A DNA stretch of 13,127 nucleotides from Scybalousia_A sp964639765 (lineage in GTDB: Bacteria > Bacteroidota > Bacteroidia > Bacteroidales > P3): positions 1-13,127 of the forward strand of contig CAZXEN010000039.1 in assembly GCA_964639765.1 (NCBI GenBank). Direction: 5' to 3'. Position 1 is the stretch's first letter; each line of letters starts with the position of its first letter. The notes beneath the pieces are model-generated. The model saw only the letters and a list, made by a program, of their open reading frames with translations, had not been told where the DNA came from and searched no databases. The position numbers were made by a program, and so were the translations under genes. Below are positions 1 through 7,444 of this stretch, piece by piece.

Positions 1-420
1 GTTATCAAAAAAATGCTTTATGAATTTATTTGCATTGCACGATAATAAGTGCGATTATGCGAAACGTACATTCAGGACGTTTGACGCTGCAAAAAAGGTA
101 AAAACTTGCAGGCAAAAATCAATTATTTTTTCAAAAAAAAATTAATCTGTTGATTCTCACTAAGAAAAATTTTTATTTTTTTGAAAGAAAATGAACATTA
201 AAAAATGTCTTTGAATAAAAAGTCGCCTTCTGCCAACTTTGGTGCGAAGCACTCTCTGATGTCTGAAGCTGTTGTGAAAAGTAATGCTTTTTATTAAAAA
301 AGTTCACCGAAAAAGTAAATTAGTACCGTACGAAGTGTAACGAAGTGCGAGTTTATCCTTTCCTGTATCCAACCGAAGCCTTGTTTTTGGTTTTTCCCCT
401 AAAAAGAACGCTTTTTTTGC

Positions 421-445
421 TTCGTTTTCTTCTAAAGAAAATGAA
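421..445. repeat. Inverted repeat / hairpin next to terminator
   Basis: TTCGTTTTCTT and AAGAAAATGAA flank a three-base loop (CTA). They form an 11-bp stem with one G-U pair when read as plus-strand RNA; on the minus strand the same position is an A-C mismatch. It lies 8 bases from the dipeptidase terminator hairpin, on its distal side. The right arm recurs in diverged form around 184-195, which suggests a small repeated intergenic element. No function is visible. Confidence 0.45.
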
Positions 446-446
446 T

Positions 447-486
447 AATAAAAAAAGTGTCTTGCACATAGAATACAAGACACTTT
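447..486 (-). terminator. Intrinsic terminator of the C69 dipeptidase gene
   Basis: A perfect 11-bp inverted repeat, AAAGTGTCTTG at 454-464 and CAAGACACTTT at 476-486, encloses an 11-nt loop. Read on the minus strand, the stem is followed directly by a T-rich tract (TTTTTTATTATT form), the layout of a Rho-independent terminator. The stem begins 21 nt after the dipeptidase stop codon. On the plus strand there is no comparable T tract after the stem, so it should act mainly on minus-strand transcription. Confidence 0.85.
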
Positions 487-507
487 GTATATTATGTTTG
501 ATTAGAA

Positions 508-2280
508 TTATTCGCCTAAGTCTTTGATTACATCGCCATGGTCTTTTACTATCATTCTGTACCAATCAGCAGGGTAAGCAGGTTGCATTGGAAAGACAGC
601 ATCGCCTTTTCTGAAACCTGTTTCTTCAAACTTGCCGTCCTTTTCTTTCTTGATGTTTCCGTCAATATATTTTACTAACAGGTAGTTGTATAAGTTTGAC
701 CATTCGGTAAAGGTCTGTTCTGCTTTGGCAAGAGAGAACTTGGTCAGCTCGTTTCTCATCTGACTTTCGCTCATATTCTTTATTCTTGCATCCAATTTGT
801 TAACCTCTTCAACAAAAGAAGATTCCAAACGGGACTGAACCTTTTGTAAATCAACTATCATATCACTCCAACGAGTATAGACAAAGTTGGATACCTGATT
901 GAATTTCCAGAAGGCTGAAGTAGGAGAATACTCGGTCATAGAACCATTACCTTCCTTGAAGTTTACTGGTGTCTCGTTAATGGAAGAATACATTGGAACA
1001 TAAACAGTAGTATATGTATCATCAACGCCAAACCAAAGAATACCTTTTGCTTTTGCAGGCATCCAATTACGAGTCTGTGCAACAAATGAAAAGCCTGTCT
1101 GTTGTGTAGAAGTAGCTCTTTCGTGTATGTATTTTTGTCCATCAACTTCCCAGTTCATAGGTCTCCATCTGTAAGGACATTTGAAAGGACCTGCTCCCAA
1201 ATCCTTGGACATATCCATAGGAGTGCCTTGATAGTAGTCTCTCATCAAATCCATTGCTTCCTGAACGCTTACTTTGTGATCTGGTTTTATCCATAAAGGC
1301 ATACGGTTTTTAAGGTCTTTACCCATAGCGTATGATTCATATTGCTTCATATTGCCATTTACTCTGTTGAACATGGCATATACTCTTGCCTCACAACCCC
1401 TGGCACCAGAGAAAGTCAAAGGAGCGTATGTATCAGAGAAAGAAAATTCTTCATTTTTACCATTATACCAGCCTTTTATTCTTGCAAACTCTGCTACATC
1501 TTCTGCATATACTGTCTCTACTTCTGGACGGAATATTTCTTTAAGGTTTTTGGAAGAGATACTAACAAAAGAACCTTTCTTTTGCCAAGGAAAAGTAGTA
1601 ATACGTGCCTGGTTTGCATGACCACAAACATAGCCGTCTGGTATTCTTCTTGCTACCCATACAGCACCTTTAGTCCATTTTTTGTTTGCTTTTATGGATT
1701 TTACGTTACCTTTCTTGTCTCTTATCGTATCCATTGCTGGCTTTCCTTTTCCTATAAGCTCCATAATCCAAACTTCATCACCGTCTGCAATAGAAAAGCT
1801 TTCACCTTCTGAAGCATAGCCGTAGGTTGCCATAAACTCTGCTATGGTTTTGATAGCTTCTCTTGCTGTTTTTGCTCTTTGAAGAGTAAGGTAGATAAGA
1901 GAACCGTAGTCAATACCATTGCCTAAATCCCAACATTCTTCCCTGCCACCGTATGTGGTTTCACCAATAGTTAAACCCCATTCATTCATATTACCTACTG
2001 TTGTATAGGTTTTTGCTACCTGAGGAATCTTGATAAGAGGTTTGCCTGTGTCCCATTCTATTACCTGAATCATTGTACCTGCTGCATATTGTGCTGCACG
2101 ATTGTAATACAACTCTCCATAAAGAGTGTGAGAATCGGCTGCATAGGTAATCATTGTAGAACCATCTTTTGTTGCTCCTTTTGTGAAAAGGAAATTGGTA
2201 CAAGCCTTTGCAGGCATTGTTGCTAACAAGGAAAACGCAACAAACAAAGTCAAAAAAATATTCTTTCTGTTCATAAACAT
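508..2280 (-). CDS. Secreted C69 family dipeptidase (PepD-like, Ntn hydrolase)
   Basis: This 590-residue protein belongs to peptidase family C69, whose members cleave dipeptides and short peptides with an N-terminal cysteine nucleophile. Residues 1-26 form a signal peptide (RK pair, hydrophobic core 8-22, then MPAKA). The mature protein would begin at Cys27 in ACTNFLFTKG, the expected nucleophile. Other family blocks are visible: DGSTMITYAADSHTLYGELY (39-58), NEWGLTIGETTYGGR (99-113), and SFSIADGDEVWIMELIGKG (161-179). The length matches the secreted form common in Bacteroidales, and the frame is intact. The start may be Met1 or Met3; both leave the signal peptide whole. It is transcribed alone: a terminator lies on each side of the gene. 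I find no good TAnnTTTG box in the short upstream gap. The likely role is periplasmic breakdown of peptides for nutrition; exact specificity cannot be read from the sequence. Confidence 0.92.
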   Translation of the reverse strand: MFMNRKNIFLTLFVAFSLLATMPAKACTNFLFTKGATKDGSTMITYAADSHTLYGELYYNRAAQYAAGTMIQVIEWDTGKPLIKIPQVAKTYTTVGNMNEWGLTIGETTYGGREECWDLGNGIDYGSLIYLTLQRAKTAREAIKTIAEFMATYGYASEGESFSIADGDEVWIMELIGKGKPAMDTIRDKKGNVKSIKANKKWTKGAVWVARRIPDGYVCGHANQARITTFPWQKKGSFVSISSKNLKEIFRPEVETVYAEDVAEFARIKGWYNGKNEEFSFSDTYAPLTFSGARGCEARVYAMFNRVNGNMKQYESYAMGKDLKNRMPLWIKPDHKVSVQEAMDLMRDYYQGTPMDMSKDLGAGPFKCPYRWRPMNWEVDGQKYIHERATSTQQTGFSFVAQTRNWMPAKAKGILWFGVDDTYTTVYVPMYSSINETPVNFKEGNGSMTEYSPTSAFWKFNQVSNFVYTRWSDMIVDLQKVQSRLESSFVEEVNKLDARIKNMSESQMRNELTKFSLAKAEQTFTEWSNLYNYLLVKYIDGNIKKEKDGKFEETGFRKGDAVFPMQPAYPADWYRMIVKDHGDVIKDLGE

Positions 2281-2367
2281 ATAATTTATTAGTTAATTAT
2301 TTACTAAAACAAGTATTAAAATAACGTTTATTTGTATTTATTATTGTTTCACATCTAAGCAAGTGAG

Positions 2368-2411
2368 AAAAAAGATAGCCCCACAAGTTTCTTTCTCTCG
2401 CAAGACTATCT
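2368..2411 (-). terminator. Intrinsic terminator of the PPIase gene, wobble-rich
   Basis: Read on the minus strand, AGATAGTCTTGC (2411-2400) can pair with GTGGGGCTATCT (2384-2373). This gives a 12-bp stem with a 15-nt loop; four of the inner pairs are G-U. A run of T follows (2372-2368, continuing the stem T at 2373). The stem starts 27 nt after the PPIase stop codon. On the plus strand the G-U pairs become A-C mismatches, leaving mainly the six outer pairs, so the hairpin is specific to minus-strand RNA. This fits termination of the PPIase transcript before the dipeptidase gene. Confidence 0.65.
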
Positions 2412-2438
2412 CTGAAAAAAACAATTATTATGTTAAAT

Positions 2439-4607
2439 CTACTTATTTACAAATTGAACAAAGTTGTTCTTAACCTTGGAATCCCTGTAAAGAATTGCGA
2501 TAGGGTTCAACTGCTGCATTCTTTGTTGCATACGCTGGTTGTAAGTCTGGCAAATCATATTGAAGTCTTCCTTTACAGCACGTTTAGAAATCTTATCTAC
2601 CTGAATAGCATAGATGCCATTGAAACCTTTGGCAGCTGTTTTTTGCAGACCTGTGTTCTTTACTGCAGAAAGCTTGCCTATAACTCTCATTTCTGCTCCA
2701 GCTTTTCCAAAGTATGGAGAAGAAAAGTCTGTACCTGTTACTGTATCAACGACAACACTTGCCTTGGCAGCAAAAGCATCTATAGAATTAGCAGACTTAA
2801 GGATGTCATTTGCTTTCTTCATAAGAATCTGAGCTTTCTTTTCCATCTTTACTATACGCTCAAATTGAGGATTTTCTTTTAGCTGTGCAAGTGTCATAAA
2901 GCCTTTTTCCTGAATATCTTTCAAACCTATAACAATAAACATTGTATTGTATTGGTTTGCATCTTGTAATTCATAAACAGTGTTTGCAACGTCTCCTTCT
3001 TTCACATCGCCCATAGCCCAGCAGATAGCTTCTCTTGCGTATGGAGTACCATCTAATTGATAAGACATAGCGTTGATTGTTGAAGTAAGGACATTAATAT
3101 TTTGTTTCCCTGCCAAAGCTTTCATAGCGTCAATATTCTTTGACTTGGCAAGAAAATCGTCAGCCTTATTCTTGAAGTTATTGATAGTTGTTTCGCTTGG
3201 ACGAATACCTATAACTATGGAAGCCATCTGAATCTTTGGCTTCGCAACTGTTTTATCTGTTACTCTTATTATATATTCTCCAACACTGTCTGGACGAGTA
3301 AAACGAAATACATCACCAACTTTGCAATTAATCATTGGCTCATACATACTTTCCATGATTGTTCCGTCTGTAACCCAGCCCATATCACCAAGTTTGTCTT
3401 TTGTGGTAGGATCATCGGAGAATTTGGATACATTATCTGCAAAAGATGCTGAATCTTTTATTACTCCCATAAGAGAATCCACCAAAAGTCTTTGCTGTTC
3501 TGGAGTACGTTTGATTTCATTTGCTCCTGTTTTGTTGTTATATACAGCTATAAGAGAGAATTTTACTGAATCTGGACGAGATTGCTCAGAAAGTATCTTA
3601 CCCATTATCCAATTGTTTCCGACAATTCTTGGTTCTATCATACTTCCTGCTCCTTTTCCTGAAAGAATGCTGTCAGGGAACAATGCAGCAATGTTTTGTG
3701 CAGAACGTTCATAGTAGTTGCTGTCATAGTTATTGTCAAAAGATGTAGAAATAAATCCTTCCATATCTCGCTTGGATGTTTCAGCAAGTTCTGCAAAAAC
3801 TCTCATTGCAGAATCTTCAAGAGCTTTAATATCTGCCTGAGAAGGGACAACCTCAAATTTAACAAATTCCACTTGACGCATTTCTTCGCTAAGACGGAAT
3901 TCATTCTTGTGTTCATCATAATATTTTTTGTAGTCTTCTTCTGTAAGTTTTACCTTATCATCTTCTATGGAAGAGAATGGTAAAACAGCATAACGGACAT
4001 CCGTCGTCTGGTCGTAAGTATCACTGATGTGTTTTGCCATAGCTTTTGGCATATAAAAACTACCAGCAATAAGAGAAGCATATTTACTGTTCAGTCTTTC
4101 AGAATAAGCATTCTTTTGTATTTGATTCCACTGTGCTTGTTGTTCTGGCTGCATTTTATCATATTGTTGCATAACCTGACGAACGTTTTGTGCATTATAT
4201 TGTCCTGTAGTAGGATCTGTGAAAAGTTGTCTCACCTCATTTGAAAGAAACGTTCCAAGAAACATATCATTCATTTCTTCTTCACCTACAACAATACCCA
4301 ATTTATCACATTCTCTGTCAAGAAGTTTTTCACTAACCAACTCATAGTAAGACTGAGCCTTTACTTGGAATTGTTGTTCTGCAGTAAGTTTTCCGTCCTG
4401 AGTACGAGATTTGTAGTTGTTTTCATATTTTTCTCTTGTTGATTCAAACTCAGAATAACTTACTTCCATTCCATCAACCTTTGCTATTTCAGTAGCATGG
4501 CCTCTTCTTTTTCCAAAATCATTAAATATAAACGCCAAAGTTGCAAGGGCTACTATAACTGTTACTCCCCAGCCAAAGTTCTTTCTTATTTTACCTATTA
4601 TAGCCAT
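2439..4607 (-). CDS. Membrane-anchored periplasmic peptidyl-prolyl isomerase (SurA_N/PPIC, PpiD-like)
   Basis: The 722-residue protein has the architecture of Bacteroidota PpiD/SurA-like folding factors. A short cytoplasmic N-terminus (MAIIGKIRKN) is followed by one membrane helix at about 13-30. A SurA_N-type chaperone region follows (about 38-200; IAKVDGMEVSYSEFE at 41-55). A parvulin-type PPIC domain lies at about 345-450, with the family pattern SFADNVSKFSDDPTTKDKLG, then GDMGWV, and later VGDVFRFTRPDSVGEYIIRV. The rest is a long helical C-terminal region. The helix is not followed by a signal peptidase site, so it should anchor the protein with its bulk in the periplasm, helping fold secreted and outer membrane proteins. 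The length (about 710-720) is normal for the group. It has its own promoter at 4652-4659 and its own terminator. Membership in the family is clear. Catalytic activity is less sure, since many PpiD parvulin domains are weak or inactive. Confidence 0.9.
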   Translation of the reverse strand: MAIIGKIRKNFGWGVTVIVALATLAFIFNDFGKRRGHATEIAKVDGMEVSYSEFESTREKYENNYKSRTQDGKLTAEQQFQVKAQSYYELVSEKLLDRECDKLGIVVGEEEMNDMFLGTFLSNEVRQLFTDPTTGQYNAQNVRQVMQQYDKMQPEQQAQWNQIQKNAYSERLNSKYASLIAGSFYMPKAMAKHISDTYDQTTDVRYAVLPFSSIEDDKVKLTEEDYKKYYDEHKNEFRLSEEMRQVEFVKFEVVPSQADIKALEDSAMRVFAELAETSKRDMEGFISTSFDNNYDSNYYERSAQNIAALFPDSILSGKGAGSMIEPRIVGNNWIMGKILSEQSRPDSVKFSLIAVYNNKTGANEIKRTPEQQRLLVDSLMGVIKDSASFADNVSKFSDDPTTKDKLGDMGWVTDGTIMESMYEPMINCKVGDVFRFTRPDSVGEYIIRVTDKTVAKPKIQMASIVIGIRPSETTINNFKNKADDFLAKSKNIDAMKALAGKQNINVLTSTINAMSYQLDGTPYAREAICWAMGDVKEGDVANTVYELQDANQYNTMFIVIGLKDIQEKGFMTLAQLKENPQFERIVKMEKKAQILMKKANDILKSANSIDAFAAKASVVVDTVTGTDFSSPYFGKAGAEMRVIGKLSAVKNTGLQKTAAKGFNGIYAIQVDKISKRAVKEDFNMICQTYNQRMQQRMQQLNPIAILYRDSKVKNNFVQFVNK

Positions 4608-4651
4608 TTTTTGTTTATTTTTTCTTATTTTTTTAGTTTAAAATTAGTTTG

Positions 4652-4659
4652 CAAAGTTA
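4652..4659 (-). promoter_or_regulatory. -7 box of the PPIase gene promoter
   Basis: On the minus strand this reads TAACTTTG, an exact match to the Bacteroidota -7 consensus TAnnTTTG. It would start transcription about 40 nt upstream of the PPIase start codon. No clear TTTG -33 box sits at the right distance. It lies in the 157-bp divergent gap shared with the S41 protease promoter. Confidence 0.6.
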
Positions 4660-4731
4660 TAAAGAAATTTTGTAAATGGATAATTTTATTAAAAAAAATT
4701 TGAAAAAGAGCTTTTTTTTATTTTAAAATAC

Positions 4732-4739
4732 TATCTTTG
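4732..4739 (+). promoter_or_regulatory. -7 box of the S41 protease operon promoter
   Basis: TATCTTTG matches the Bacteroidota -7 consensus TAnnTTTG. The predicted transcript starts around 4746, only about 20 nt before the ATG at 4765. A TTTG at 4699-4702 is 29 bp away, too far for a standard -33 box, so the -33 element is weak or absent. Confidence 0.6.
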
Positions 4740-4764
4740 CAACGTTTTTAAGATATATATAATT

Positions 4765-6402
4765 ATGAAAAAATTACTTGCAGTATTATTCAATTTTCTT
4801 GTTATTTCTGCCATAGCCCAAGAAAATAATATAGACAGAAGTTTCGCCCTTTCAAAAAATCTTGAGATTTTTTCCTCAGTATACAAAACACTTTACACAA
4901 CTTATGTGGATGATATAAACGAAGGCGAACTTATAAAAACAGCTATAGATGCTATGCTTGCAAAACTTGACCCATACACAAATTACTATCCAGAGTCTGA
5001 TTTGGAAGATGTAAAGCTGCAACTCCTTGGAGAATATGGCGGAATAGGAGCTTTGATACACCAAAAAGGAGACAGTGTTTATATTTCTGAACCTTATGAA
5101 GGCTTACCTGCATACGAAGCCGGTCTGAAAGCAGGAGACCTAATTCTGGAAGTAAATGGCCAGAACGCCAGAGGTAAAAACTCCGACCAAGTAAGAGAGA
5201 TTCTTAGAGGACAGGCTGGCTCTACTATCAATATAAAGGTAAAACGCTACAATGAAGAGAAGAGTTTTACTTTCAAAAGAAAAGAAATCACTCTTCCAAA
5301 TGTACCTTACAGTGGAATAATCGGAGAGGACTTGGGTTATATAAAACTTAATGAGTTTACAAAAAACGCTGCCAACAATATTCTCTCTGCCTTCAATACC
5401 CTGAAAAAACAAAACATCAAAGGACTTGTCTTAGACCTTAGGGGAAATGGCGGAGGTTTGTTGAACGAGGCTGTTGACATAGTAAACCTATTTGTGGACA
5501 AAGGTCAGGTAGTAGTAAGCACAAAAGGAAAAACAAAAGACAAAAACCAGACATTCCGTACTCTTAAAAAAGCGACAGACTTGGATATTCCTATCGTTGT
5601 TCTGGTTGATGGTTCTTCTGCAAGTGCCAGCGAAATTGTAGCAGGAAGCCTACAAGACATGGACCGTGCTATCATAATGGGACAAAGAAGTTTTGGAAAA
5701 GGACTGGTACAAAACATTCTTCCTCTTACATATAATTCACAAATGAAGGTAACTGTCTCCAAATACTATATTCCAAGCGGAAGATGTATTCAGGCTATTG
5801 ACTATTCTCACAGAGATTCTTTGGGAAGAGCAAACAAAATAAATGATTCTTTGCGTACTGCATTCAAAACAAAAAACGGAAGGACTGTATATGACGGCTA
5901 TGGAATAGAACCCGATATTCCCATAGAACCAGAATATGGTAGCAGCATTCTTTTCTCTCTTGTTGCAAAAAGTCTTATCTTTGATTACGCCACAGAGTTT
6001 GAACGCAAGCATAAAAGCATTCCAAGTGCAAAAGATTTTGTTATAACTGATGAAATATACAATGACTTTGTTTCATATCTTAGCGATAAAGATTATTCGT
6101 ATATCAATCCTACAGAATACAGTCTGAAAGAACTTCTGGAGGTGGCAAGGAAAGATAAATGCAATGAAGATATTCTTGCTCAATTAGAAGACATTAAATC
6201 AAAAATAGACAAAGACAAAAAGAATGATTTATATAAGTTCAAAGATGAAATAAGCGAAGTTCTGCTAAGTGAAATAGTTGTCAGATACTACAATCAAAAA
6301 GGAAGAGTGGAATCCTATATCAATCATGACCCTGAAGTAAAACAAGCCATAACTCTTCTTCACGACACAAAAAGGTACAAAGAAATACTGAAGATAAAAT
6401 AA
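4765..6402 (+). CDS. S41 family carboxy-terminal processing protease (CtpA/Tsp type)
   Basis: This 545-residue secreted serine protease of MEROPS family S41 trims the C-termini of periplasmic proteins. An N-terminal signal peptide (about 1-19, ending AIAQ) is followed by an N-terminal helical part. A PDZ domain (about 90-172) includes GLPAYEAGLKAGDLILEVNG. The catalytic core (about 185-345) has YIKLNEF, LVLDLRGNGGG (221-231), GSSASASEIVAGSLQD (283-298) and SFGKGLVQ (309-316). By the usual Ser-Lys spacing of 25, the nucleophile is Ser287 and the general base Lys312, with Gln316 completing the set. A C-terminal helical extension of roughly 150 residues follows, as in many Bacteroidota members. 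All catalytic residues are present. It opens a three-gene operon, 32 nt ahead of the nucleotidyltransferase. The start codon is fixed by the signal peptide and by the promoter about 25 nt upstream. Confidence 0.95.
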   Translation: MKKLLAVLFNFLVISAIAQENNIDRSFALSKNLEIFSSVYKTLYTTYVDDINEGELIKTAIDAMLAKLDPYTNYYPESDLEDVKLQLLGEYGGIGALIHQKGDSVYISEPYEGLPAYEAGLKAGDLILEVNGQNARGKNSDQVREILRGQAGSTINIKVKRYNEEKSFTFKRKEITLPNVPYSGIIGEDLGYIKLNEFTKNAANNILSAFNTLKKQNIKGLVLDLRGNGGGLLNEAVDIVNLFVDKGQVVVSTKGKTKDKNQTFRTLKKATDLDIPIVVLVDGSSASASEIVAGSLQDMDRAIIMGQRSFGKGLVQNILPLTYNSQMKVTVSKYYIPSGRCIQAIDYSHRDSLGRANKINDSLRTAFKTKNGRTVYDGYGIEPDIPIEPEYGSSILFSLVAKSLIFDYATEFERKHKSIPSAKDFVITDEIYNDFVSYLSDKDYSYINPTEYSLKELLEVARKDKCNEDILAQLEDIKSKIDKDKKNDLYKFKDEISEVLLSEIVVRYYNQKGRVESYINHDPEVKQAITLLHDTKRYKEILKIK

Positions 6403-6434
6403 CATAAATAAAAAAAGATAAAAACATTAACAAT

Positions 6435-7442
6435 ATGAATATAATCATTCCAATGGCAGGTATGGGCAAAAGACTAAGACCTCATACACTTTCAACACCA
6501 AAGCCGTTAGTAAAGGTATGCAATAAAGAAATAGTAAAAATACTTTGCGAAGATATTGTAAAGACCTGCGGAGGAAAAGTAGACAATATCGGTTTTGTTG
6601 TAGGACATTTTGGAGACAAAGTAGAACAGGACCTTGTAGCTGTTGCCCGTTCCTTGGGTGCTGAAGGAAGAATCTTCTATCAGGAAGAACCAAAAGGAAC
6701 TGCCGATGCTGTATGGCAGGCAAGAGAGATACTGAAAGGAAATACTGTTGTTGCCTTTGCTGATACGCTGTTCAATGCAGACTTTACAATGGATTTGAAT
6801 AAAGACGGTATTATCTGGACTTCTGAAGTAGAAAATCCGTCTGCTTTTGGTGTGGTAAAGAAAGACAATGCTACAGGAAAGATATTGCAATTTGTAGAGA
6901 AGCCAAAAGAATTTGTCAGCAATGAAGCCATTATTGGCATCTATTATTTCAAAAGCGGAGAAAGACTTTATCAGGAAATAAAACGGTTAATAGACAACAA
7001 CATTGTAAAAGGAGGAGAGTATCAACTGACCGATTGTTTGGAAAATATGCTGCAAACAGGATATTCTTTCACAACAGAAACAGTCAGCAAATGGATGGAC
7101 TGTGGCAACAAGAACGCTGTTGTTGATACCAACAGACAACTTTTGGATATGAGGGAAGAAATGCGGGGAATGAATACAGATGTCAAAGGTGATAATACCT
7201 GCATTATTCCTCCTTACTACATAGGAAAGAATGTAACAATCAATAATTCCATAATCGGTCCTTATGTCACAATTGAAGACAATACAGACATAAACAACAG
7301 CATCATAACCAACTCTATCATAGGTAAAGCTTCCAAAATAGAAAATGCCATTTTGGATAATTCCATGACAGGGGAAGGTTCTGTCTATACAGGAAAAGCA
7401 AAGGAACTAAGTTTAGGTGCATATAGCGATATAAAAGAATAA
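6435..7442 (+). CDS. Sugar-phosphate nucleotidyltransferase with C-terminal left-handed beta-helix
   Basis: The 335-residue protein has a GT-A-like nucleotidyl transferase domain (about 1-240), then hexapeptide repeats of a left-handed beta-helix (about 252-325, runs such as IGKNVTINNSIIGPYVTI). It should join a sugar 1-phosphate and an NTP into an NDP-sugar plus pyrophosphate in the cytoplasm. The nucleotide-binding signature is clear: MAGMGKRLRPHTLSTPKPLV (7-26). Asp110 in FADTLF is at the metal-binding position; most relatives have Gly-Asp where this has Ala-Asp. The sugar-binding blocks NPSAFGVV (134-141), FVEKP (153-157), EYQLTD and WMDCG (220-224) are also present. It resembles the long glucose-1-phosphate thymidylyl- or uridylyltransferases, but neither the NTP nor the sugar can be fixed from the sequence. 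No other sugar-nucleotide gene is nearby. Its stop codon is 2 nt from the start of the TPR lipoprotein, so the two are probably co-translated. Confidence 0.88.
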   Translation: MNIIIPMAGMGKRLRPHTLSTPKPLVKVCNKEIVKILCEDIVKTCGGKVDNIGFVVGHFGDKVEQDLVAVARSLGAEGRIFYQEEPKGTADAVWQAREILKGNTVVAFADTLFNADFTMDLNKDGIIWTSEVENPSAFGVVKKDNATGKILQFVEKPKEFVSNEAIIGIYYFKSGERLYQEIKRLIDNNIVKGGEYQLTDCLENMLQTGYSFTTETVSKWMDCGNKNAVVDTNRQLLDMREEMRGMNTDVKGDNTCIIPPYYIGKNVTINNSIIGPYVTIEDNTDINNSIITNSIIGKASKIENAILDNSMTGEGSVYTGKAKELSLGAYSDIKE

Positions 7443-7444
7443 AT

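Larger units (their letters stand above)
1..507. other. Gene-poor AT-rich flank with short repeats
   Basis: I see no convincing gene here. The stretch contains runs of A and T and several small inverted repeats: an imperfect one at 32-60 (GCATTGCAC against GTGCGATTATGC), one at 62-82 (AAACGT/ACGTTT, 9-nt loop), and a hairpin at 421-445. ACGAAGTG occurs twice, at 330-337 and 340-347. A segment near 184-213 resembles 434-464. An open frame of 30 codons (ATG at 205, stop ending at 297) has no visible support as a gene. The first 45 bases could be the last codons of a plus-strand gene entering from the left (stop TAA at 43-45), but 14 codons are too few to judge. The far right end carries the dipeptidase terminator. 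Confidence 0.6.

Noticed and set aside
2..145. An open frame running in from the left edge on the plus strand to a stop at 145.
   Set aside because: The residues are mostly Lys, Phe, Asn and Cys, as expected from translated AT-rich intergenic DNA, and the frame has no recognisable motif.
205..297. A 30-codon open frame in the left flank (ATG at 205, TAA ending at 297).
   Set aside because: It is short, has no promoter box or ribosome binding site, and lies in repeat-like intergenic DNA. Nothing in the peptide is recognisable.
1342..1812. A 156-codon plus-strand frame opposite the dipeptidase gene.
   Set aside because: It is a shadow of the dipeptidase coding strand, rich in Cys, Phe and Tyr, without any promoter or domain.
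2430..2882. A 150-codon plus-strand frame opposite the 3' end of the PPIase gene.
   Set aside because: The opposite strand encodes a clear SurA/PPIC protein. This frame has no motif and a composition typical of antisense translation.
6507..6890. A 127-codon minus-strand frame inside the nucleotidyltransferase gene.
   Set aside because: The plus strand carries a complete nucleotidyltransferase signature. The antisense frame shows no domain.
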